DNA from: an uncultured Collinsella sp.
GTDB lineage: Bacteria; Actinomycetota; Coriobacteriia; Coriobacteriales; Coriobacteriaceae
DNA: 57,208 nucleotides
Assembly: GCA_934654765.1 (NCBI GenBank)
Contig: CAKUGX010000001.1
Location: forward strand, 1 to 57,208
Direction: 5' to 3'
How positions within the stretch are numbered: the first letter of the stretch is position 1; each line of letters opens with the position of its first letter. The notes below the pieces were generated by a model. It had not been told where the DNA came from. It made no database searches and saw nothing but the letters and a program-made list of their open reading frames with translations. The position numbers and the translations under genes were made by a program. Below are positions 51,524-57,208 of the stretch, piece after piece.

Positions 51524-53083
51524 ATGGAAACGTTGATTCTCGCCCTGCTCGCGACCCCTTTGGTGTTCTCGCTCGTCATGGCGTTTTTGCCCAAGAACAC
51601 GTCCTATAGCGTGTTTGCGGGACTCAACCTGGTCTCGGTCGCGGCGGTCCTGGTGCTGTCGATCATGACGGCCGGTGACGTCCTTATGAGCGGCGACACC
51701 GCAAACGCCTGTGGCCTGTGGTTCCACCTCGATTCGCTGGGCTCCATCTTTGTGCTGCTCATCGGCTTTATCGGTTTTCTCACGGGGCTGTTCTCGCTGC
51801 CCTATGTGAAGGCCGACATCGAAGAGGGCACCATGCCCGCCGAGCGCACCAAGCAGTACTACGCGCTGTTCAGCCTGTTTGTGTTCACCATGCTGCTCGC
51901 ATGCCTGTCCAACAACATGATCCTCACGTGGGCCGCCGTCGAGGCAACCACGCTGTCCACCGTGTTTTTGGTCGGTATCTACAAGAACAAGACCGCCCTC
52001 GAGGCCTCTTGGAAGTACGCCATGGTCTGCACCGCCGGCGTGGCCTTTGGCCTGTTCGGCACGCTGCTGATTTACGCCAACGCCGCTGACGTGATCCCCA
52101 ATGCCCACGAGGCCGCGTTCCTGTCGTGCGTGCTGCCCTATGCGGATAAGTTCGACCCCACGCTCATGCGCCTGACCTTCGCGTTTATCGTGATTGGCTT
52201 TGGCACCAAGGCCGGCCTGTTCCCCATGCACACCTGGCTGCCCGATGCCCACTCCCAGGCCCCGAGCCCTGTCTCGGCCCTGCTCTCGGGCGTGCTGCTT
52301 AAGTGCGCCATGCTCGTGATCATGCGCTTCTACGGCCTTACCATCCAGGCCGTGGGCGCCGACTACCCGCAGCTTCTGCTGCTGATCGTCGGTACGCTGT
52401 CCATCCTGGTGGCGGCGCTGTCGATGTTCCGCCAGGACGACCTCAAGCGCCGCTTCGCCTACTCCTCAGTGGAGAACGTGGGCGTCATCGCGCTGTGCCT
52501 GGGTGTCGGCGGCCCGCTGGGTATCGCCGCGGCCCTGCTGCACTGCGTGTTCCACGGCTTTACCAAGACGCTTGCCTTCTGCGTGTCCGGTAACATCCAG
52601 CACGCCTACGGCACACGCAGCCTGGCCAAGATCCAGGGCGTCGTGGAGGTTGCTCCCGCCACCGCCGCGCTCGCCATCCTGGCGCTGCTGGGCCTTGCCG
52701 CCTTCCCGCCCTTTGGCATGTTCATCTCGGAGTTTTTGACCTTTGTCGCCGGCGTTACCGCTGGCCCGATGTGGCTTGTCGTCGTGGTGGCCCTCGGCCT
52801 TACCGTCGCCATCTCCGCGCTTACCCGCATCGCGCTTAAGTCGGTGTTCGGTCATGCTCCCGAGGGCATGGGTAAGCACGAGGCCCCGGCGCTCATGCTG
52901 ATCCCCGAGATCATCCTGGCCGTCATGATCCTTTGGTTTGGTATCGCCACGCCTACGCCGCTCGTGAGCGGTGTCGAGGCCGCAACCGGTATCGTGCTCG
53001 AGCAGAGCACCGAGGAGCTTCATGCGGCGCCGATGTACCGCGCTGTGTTCGGTACCCAGACCGCTCAGAGCGAGGTGGAGTAA
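51524..53083 (+). CDS. hyfF: Hydrogenase-4 membrane subunit F (antiporter-like)
   Basis: 519 residues (E. coli HyfF 526). Third antiporter-like subunit. TM5-type glutamate in TWAAVEATTLSTVFLV near 139, lysine in GFGTKAGLFPMHTWLPDAHSQAPSPVSALLSGVLLK near 224-258, and ALLHCVFHGFTKTLAFCVSG near 335. With HyfB and HyfD it gives three putative proton or sodium paths. Tightly packed: 3-bp gaps on both sides. Confidence 0.92.
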   Translation: METLILALLATPLVFSLVMAFLPKNTSYSVFAGLNLVSVAAVLVLSIMTAGDVLMSGDTANACGLWFHLDSLGSIFVLLIGFIGFLTGLFSLPYVKADIEEGTMPAERTKQYYALFSLFVFTMLLACLSNNMILTWAAVEATTLSTVFLVGIYKNKTALEASWKYAMVCTAGVAFGLFGTLLIYANAADVIPNAHEAAFLSCVLPYADKFDPTLMRLTFAFIVIGFGTKAGLFPMHTWLPDAHSQAPSPVSALLSGVLLKCAMLVIMRFYGLTIQAVGADYPQLLLLIVGTLSILVAALSMFRQDDLKRRFAYSSVENVGVIALCLGVGGPLGIAAALLHCVFHGFTKTLAFCVSGNIQHAYGTRSLAKIQGVVEVAPATAALAILALLGLAAFPPFGMFISEFLTFVAGVTAGPMWLVVVVALGLTVAISALTRIALKSVFGHAPEGMGKHEAPALMLIPEIILAVMILWFGIATPTPLVSGVEAATGIVLEQSTEELHAAPMYRAVFGTQTAQSEVE

Positions 53084-53086
53084 CCA

Positions 53087-54859
53087 ATGACTGATACTGA
53101 GAACAAGGTGTATGCCCGCCGCTGCGAGAGCCATGTCGAGGCCCTGCGCCGCGCCGTTCCGGGCTGCATCGAGAAGGTCGAGTGGCAGTGCGAGGACCAG
53201 CTGACGATCACCGTTAAGCTGGACCGTCTGCCCGAGGCCGTCCACTACCTGTACTACGAGCGCTACGGCTGGATTCCCGTGATCGTCGGCAACGACGAGC
53301 GCAGCCTGTGCGGCCGCTACGCCGTGTACTACCTCATCTCCATGGAGGGGGAGGATCCCGGCTGGGTGACCGTCCGCGCCGAGGTCGACCCCGCCAAGAT
53401 GACGTTCCCGTCCGTGACGCCGTTCGTCCCCGCCTGCGTGTGGGGCGAGCGCGAGCTGCGCGACATGTTCGGCCTGATTCCCGAGGGTCTACCCGATCGC
53501 CGTCGCCTGGTGCTGCCCGACGACTGGCCCAGCGGCCTGTACCCGCTGCGCAAGGACTCCATGGACTATCGTTTCCGTCCCGCTCCCGCGAGCGACATGG
53601 AAAACTACGAGTTCCTGGCCGACACTAAGGGCAAGGAGACGACCCTTGTCCCCATGGGACCTTTGCACATTACCTCCGACGAGCCGGGCCACTTTCGCCT
53701 GTTCGTGGAGGGCGAGACGATCGTCGACGCCGACTACCGCCTGTTCTATGTGCACCGCGGCATGGAGAAGGTCGCCGAGACGCGCCTGAACTATGACGCC
53801 GTGACGTTTTTGGCCGACCGTATCTGCGGCATCTGCGGCTGCGCCCACTCGGTGGCCTATGCTGAGGCTGTCGAGCGCGCCCAGGGCGTCCACGTCCCGC
53901 CGCGCGCCCAGTACATCCGCGCCATCATGCTCGAGGTCGAGCGCCTGCACTCGCATCTGCTCAACATTGGCCTGGCGTCGCACTACACCGGCTTCGACTC
54001 TGGCTTCCAGCAGTTCTTCCGCGTCCGCGAGAAGTCCATGGACCTGGCCGAGAAGCTCTCCGGTCACCGCAAGACCTATGGCCTCAACGTGATCGGCGGC
54101 GTGCGTCGCGACATCCTGGCCGAGCAGAAGCTCTCCACGCTCACGACCATCCACCAGCTGCGCTCCGAGGTCACCGAGCTTGTCGATGTGTTGCTCTCCA
54201 CGCCCAACTTTATCGAGCGCACGAGCGGTATCGGCATCCTCGACCGCAAGATCGCCCGCGACTTCTCGCCGGTCGGTCCGCTCATGCGCGGCTCGGGTTA
54301 TGCCCGCGACGTGCGCTTCGATCATCCCTTCGATGGCTATGCCGATCCCGACATCCAAAAGATGCATGCGGCCACGGCCGACACCTGCGATGCCTTCGGC
54401 CGTACCGCCGTGCGTATCCAGGAGGTCTACGATTCGATCGACATGATCGAGACCATGCTCGAGAACTGCCCGTCGGGCCCCATCCTCACCACGGATTGGG
54501 AGTACACCCCGCACAAGTACGCCATCGGTGCCACCGAGGCGCCGCGCGGCGAGGACGTGCACTGGGCCATGCTCGGCAACAACCAGAAGTGCTACCGCTG
54601 GCGCGCCAAGGCCGCCACGTACAGCAACTGGCCGGTCCTGCGCTACATGTTCCGCGGTAACACCGTGGGCGACGCGGCGCTCATCGTCGGCTCGCTCGAC
54701 CCGTGCTACTCCTGCACCGACCGCGTGACGGTGACCGATGTGGCCGCCAAGCGCGACCACGTGCTGGACAAGGAGCAGTTCGAGAACGTCTGGCGCGACA
54801 AGTCGCCGCTTGCGGGCGAGGGCACTATGGCCGCTCCGCTCGATGAGGAGGCGCTCTAA
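53087..54859 (+). CDS. hyfG: [NiFe]-hydrogenase-4 large subunit precursor (NuoC-NuoD fusion)
   Basis: 590 residues. The N-terminal 170 residues match NuoC/30-kDa subunits (SVTPFVPACVWGERELRDMFGL near 110). The rest is the NuoD-like hydrogenase large subunit (HycE/HyfG). The [NiFe] site ligands are Cys247 and Cys250 in RICGICGCAHS, and Cys540 and Cys543 in DPCYSCTDR. The maturation protease is expected to cut after Arg546, removing a 44-residue tail that ends in DEEAL. It produces H2 from electrons delivered by HyfI/HyfH. It is longer than E. coli HyfG, mainly in the tail. Confidence 0.95.
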   Translation: MTDTENKVYARRCESHVEALRRAVPGCIEKVEWQCEDQLTITVKLDRLPEAVHYLYYERYGWIPVIVGNDERSLCGRYAVYYLISMEGEDPGWVTVRAEVDPAKMTFPSVTPFVPACVWGERELRDMFGLIPEGLPDRRRLVLPDDWPSGLYPLRKDSMDYRFRPAPASDMENYEFLADTKGKETTLVPMGPLHITSDEPGHFRLFVEGETIVDADYRLFYVHRGMEKVAETRLNYDAVTFLADRICGICGCAHSVAYAEAVERAQGVHVPPRAQYIRAIMLEVERLHSHLLNIGLASHYTGFDSGFQQFFRVREKSMDLAEKLSGHRKTYGLNVIGGVRRDILAEQKLSTLTTIHQLRSEVTELVDVLLSTPNFIERTSGIGILDRKIARDFSPVGPLMRGSGYARDVRFDHPFDGYADPDIQKMHAATADTCDAFGRTAVRIQEVYDSIDMIETMLENCPSGPILTTDWEYTPHKYAIGATEAPRGEDVHWAMLGNNQKCYRWRAKAATYSNWPVLRYMFRGNTVGDAALIVGSLDPCYSCTDRVTVTDVAAKRDHVLDKEQFENVWRDKSPLAGEGTMAAPLDEEAL

Positions 54860-54860
54860 T

Positions 54861-55577
54861 ATGCTGAAGCTTTGGAAGGTTAACGCCAAGGCCGGCGACG
54901 CGACGGTCAAGTACCCGTTTGCGCCGTTCCCCACCAACAAGGACATGCGCGGCAAGCCTGAGCACAACGCCGAGCTGTGCATCGCGTGCGGTGCCTGCGG
55001 CGTTGCGTGCCCGGCCGACGCCATCCGCATGGATACCGACCTTGCGGCCGATACCATCACCTGGTCGATCGACTACGGCCGCTGCATCTTCTGCGGCCGC
55101 TGCGAGGAGGCTTGCCCCATGGAGGCCATCAAGCTCACCGAGGAGTTTGAGCTGGCCGTCATGAGCAAGGACGACCTCACCAGCAAGAGCGTCTACACGC
55201 TCGAGCATTGCTCGCGCTGCGGCAAGCCGTTCGCCCCGCACAAGGAGATCGACTACGCCAAGCGCCTGCTACAGGCGGCCGGCGGTATGGAGGCCGTGCA
55301 GGCCGCCCGCACCGTCGGCATGTGCCAGGAGTGCAAGCGTGAGCTCGACGCCCTGCGCGCCGCCTCGGCCGTAAAGACCGGCAACGCGGCCGGCATGGCT
55401 GCCAACGAGACGCTCGCGTCCGGTGAGCCCCAGGGCCCCGGCATGGAGTATCTGGGCGGCCACGGTGTGAACCCGGAGTATATCGACCGCGAGCTTAACC
55501 CCGATGCGCCCGAGATTCCCGCCGGTCCGGCGCCGGTCGAGGGCATCATCATGGATCTCGATAAGAAGGAGGAGTAA
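54861..55577 (+). CDS. hyfH: Hydrogenase-4 ferredoxin subunit (NuoI-like), C-terminally extended
   Basis: 238 residues against about 181 for E. coli HyfH/HycF. Two [4Fe-4S] motifs: CIACGACGVACP near 40-51 and CIFCGRCEEACP near 75-86. Extra Cys pairs CSRCGKPF near 119 and CQECKREL near 155 resemble a rubredoxin-like zinc/iron site; such a site is common in this family. The last 60 residues (from about ANETLAS) are acidic and Pro-rich with no match that I know. It passes electrons between HycB and HyfI. The ATG at 54861 follows the hyfG stop by one base. Confidence 0.9.
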   Translation: MLKLWKVNAKAGDATVKYPFAPFPTNKDMRGKPEHNAELCIACGACGVACPADAIRMDTDLAADTITWSIDYGRCIFCGRCEEACPMEAIKLTEEFELAVMSKDDLTSKSVYTLEHCSRCGKPFAPHKEIDYAKRLLQAAGGMEAVQAARTVGMCQECKRELDALRAASAVKTGNAAGMAANETLASGEPQGPGMEYLGGHGVNPEYIDRELNPDAPEIPAGPAPVEGIIMDLDKKEE

Positions 55578-55579
55578 CC

Positions 55580-56362
55580 ATGGCCGAACCCACGCTTTTG
55601 CCCGAGCGGCTTCAGTACCGCCCGACCAAGATCGAGCTCGACGAGAGCATCGAGAAGGCCAAGGCGACCCTTCTTAAGAAGATCAAGCGCTCGGTGTATG
55701 TGTACCGCGTTGACTGCGGCGGCTGCAACGGCTGCGAGATCGAGATCTTCGGTTCCATCACGCCCGTCTTTGACGTCGAGCGTTTTGGTATTAAGGTCGT
55801 GCCGTCGCCGCGTCACGCCGATGTGCTGCTGTACACCGGCGCCGTGACTCGCGCCATGCGCATGCCGGCCCTGCGTGCCTTTGAGGCCGCACCCGATCCC
55901 AAGATCGTGGTGTCCTACGGCGCGTGCGGCTGCACCGGCGGCATTTTCTACGACAACTACTGCGTGTGGGGCGGCACGGACAAGATTTTGCCGGTCGATG
56001 TCTACATCCCCGGCTGCCCGCCCAGCCCCGCGCAGACCATCTACGGCTTTGCCATGGCGCTCGGTCTGCTCGACCAAAAGCTCCATGCCGAGACCACGGT
56101 GGAGGCCGAAGGCGAGCAGGCAGACATTCTGCACCCCGGCGTGCCGTACAAGCTGCGCGTGGCCATCGAGCGCGAGGCTCGCGCCATGAGCGGCTACCGT
56201 TACGGCCGCGACCTGGCCAACGAGTTTATGGATACGCTCGAGGGCGCGCCCAAGGGCGATATCCGCGGTGCCATGGCGCTGCTCATCGACAAGCAGGACG
56301 ATCCGCGCCGCGTCGAGGTGTACTCGGCGCTGCAGGATCTGGTGCTGGCCGGAGGTCGCTAG
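55580..56362 (+). CDS. hyfI: [NiFe]-hydrogenase-4 small subunit (NuoB-like)
   Basis: 260 residues (E. coli HyfI 252). Carries the [4Fe-4S] cluster next to the NiFe centre. Ligand segments are CGGCNGCEIE with Cys46, Cys49 and Cys52, SYGACGCTGGIF near 113-124, and PGCPPSP near 149. It partners HyfG. The ATG is 2 bp after hyfH; hycH begins immediately after its stop. Confidence 0.94.
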   Translation: MAEPTLLPERLQYRPTKIELDESIEKAKATLLKKIKRSVYVYRVDCGGCNGCEIEIFGSITPVFDVERFGIKVVPSPRHADVLLYTGAVTRAMRMPALRAFEAAPDPKIVVSYGACGCTGGIFYDNYCVWGGTDKILPVDVYIPGCPPSPAQTIYGFAMALGLLDQKLHAETTVEAEGEQADILHPGVPYKLRVAIEREARAMSGYRYGRDLANEFMDTLEGAPKGDIRGAMALLIDKQDDPRRVEVYSALQDLVLAGGR

Positions 56363-56944
56363 ATGGAGCTCACGGACCGCTCTGGTTACTTTGCGGGCCC
56401 CGGCATGCTCGGCGGCTCCTTTGGCGATGCCTCGCGCGCAAGCGACGAGGCCGCCGAGGGCGTCGCCGACCCTTGCCTGGGCCATGCGCCCGACCAGGTG
56501 GTCTTTTACGAGCTCACGCGTAAGTTTGTGGAGACCGAGGAAGACGTTCCCCAGGAGGCCTGCGACGTGCTGTACTACACGCTCGCCGTGGGCCACCACA
56601 CTGGCGTGCTCGACTGCTTTGAGCCGCGCCTGTCGGTGCCGGTGGATGTGTTCTATTCGCTCGTCGACGCGCTGCCGGAGGGAGAGGCCAAAACCAAGTT
56701 TGAGGCCATCCGTTCCTTTGGTGAGTGCCAGCTCGACAAGGCGGCGGTGCCGTCGCTGCTCGAGGCCTGCGATGCGTTGCTCGACGAGCGCGGTTTTCGC
56801 GGGTCGGCCAAGGCGGGCATTTCGGTCTTCGATGCCGACTTTGGCTTGCATGCCCAGCAGGTCGCGTTTCTGATGAAGTTCCGCGACCTGGTGGAGCGCG
56901 TGCGCGACGTTTCGGGCGTGTATCTGACGGGACGGTTGCAGTAA
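56363..56944 (+). CDS. hycH: Formate hydrogenlyase maturation protein HycH family
   Basis: 193 residues. Accessory protein needed for assembly of the large subunit in formate hydrogenlyase. The HycH/HyfJ-like core is at about 45-150 (QVVFYELTRKFVE, VLYYTLAVGHHTGVLDCFEPRL, AKAGISVFDADFGLHA). The N-terminal 40 residues are Gly/Ala/Asp-rich and probably disordered. It starts directly after the hyfI stop and shares the base A of TAATG with the next gene. Confidence 0.82.
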   Translation: MELTDRSGYFAGPGMLGGSFGDASRASDEAAEGVADPCLGHAPDQVVFYELTRKFVETEEDVPQEACDVLYYTLAVGHHTGVLDCFEPRLSVPVDVFYSLVDALPEGEAKTKFEAIRSFGECQLDKAAVPSLLEACDALLDERGFRGSAKAGISVFDADFGLHAQQVAFLMKFRDLVERVRDVSGVYLTGRLQ

Positions 56945-57208
56945 TGGGCCGCGTTATCGATGGCCGGGTGAACGGCGCCCCCTTTGCGGGCATCGTGCTC
57001 ACGGCCGGAAGCGTGCTGCGTGCCGACGATGCGGCCGGCCCCGTGCTCTCAAAAAAGATGGAGGACGCGCCTATCGCCGGTTGGTACACCATCGACGGTG
57101 GCCAAACGCCCGAGGACGACATCATCGAGGTCAAGCGCGAGCGTCCGCCTCGCCTGGTCTTGGTCGATGCCGCCGACATGGCACTGCCCGTCGGGTCCAT
57201 CCGCTTGC
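56944..57208 (+). CDS. hycI: Hydrogenase maturation endopeptidase HycI (3' truncated by window edge)
   Basis: First 88 residues only. Aspartic-type nickel-sensing protease that trims the large-subunit tail. Seen: IVLTAGSVLRADDAAGPVL near 17-35, which contains the metal-binding Asp region, and LVLVDAADMALPVG near 71-84 with the second Asp. The ATG overlaps the hycH stop in TAATG. The gene continues past the window end. Confidence 0.85.
   Translation, partial: MGRVIDGRVNGAPFAGIVLTAGSVLRADDAAGPVLSKKMEDAPIAGWYTIDGGQTPEDDIIEVKRERPPRLVLVDAADMALPVGSIRL

Overview
The window looks like chromosome of a gut actinobacterium of the class Coriobacteriia, most probably Collinsella or a close relative. This is inferred from high GC content, the gene families present, a four-domain ribosomal protein S1, and a molybdenum- and selenium-dependent formate hydrogenlyase. 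No 16S gene or other taxonomic marker is present, so the assignment is inference.

Region by region: 1-12.7 kb is mostly housekeeping. It holds a cysteine desulfidase, a HAD phosphatase, rpsA, RNase P RNA, a YigZ protein, a C-GCAxxG-C-C redox protein, O-acetylhomoserine sulfhydrylase, an MFS exporter, xanthine phosphoribosyltransferase, an ArfB-like GGQ protein, a lipid kinase and a CLC-type anion transporter. 12.8-18.4 kb is a molybdenum block: moeA, mogA and modABC, with an unusually extended ModB. 18.4-25.4 kb is a selenium block. It begins with a structured leader, two paralogous 2-hydroxyacyl-CoA-dehydratase/double-cubane proteins and their ATP-dependent activator. These are followed by selD (itself a selenoprotein with an in-frame UGA), yedF, a DUF3343 gene and a cysteine desulfurase. 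25.6-38.5 kb is one gene for a 4,322-residue surface protein. 38.6-40.3 kb carries brnQ and tRNA-Pro and tRNA-Gly genes. 40.3-42.8 kb is a lower-GC accessory patch: an AbiEi/nuclease-like gene bracketed by a 38-bp perfect inverted repeat, and a RelB/PIN toxin-antitoxin pair. 42.9 kb to the end is a formate hydrogenlyase operon of the hydrogenase-4 (Hyf) type: hydN, fdhF (selenocysteine), hycB, hyfBCDEFGHI, hycH and a truncated hycI.

The blocks fit together. Molybdate uptake and molybdopterin insertion feed the Mo-bisMGD centre of FdhF. SelD and its selenium-delivery partners make the selenophosphate needed for selenocysteine in FdhF and in SelD itself. The membrane arm HyfBCDEF could couple formate-driven H2 production to ion pumping. 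selA, selB, selC, hypA-F and an fhlA-type regulator are not in the window.

The least explained parts are the double-cubane pair with its activator in the selenium block, the extracytoplasmic domain on ModB, and several families of palindromic intergenic repeats, one of which brackets a possible mobile cassette.
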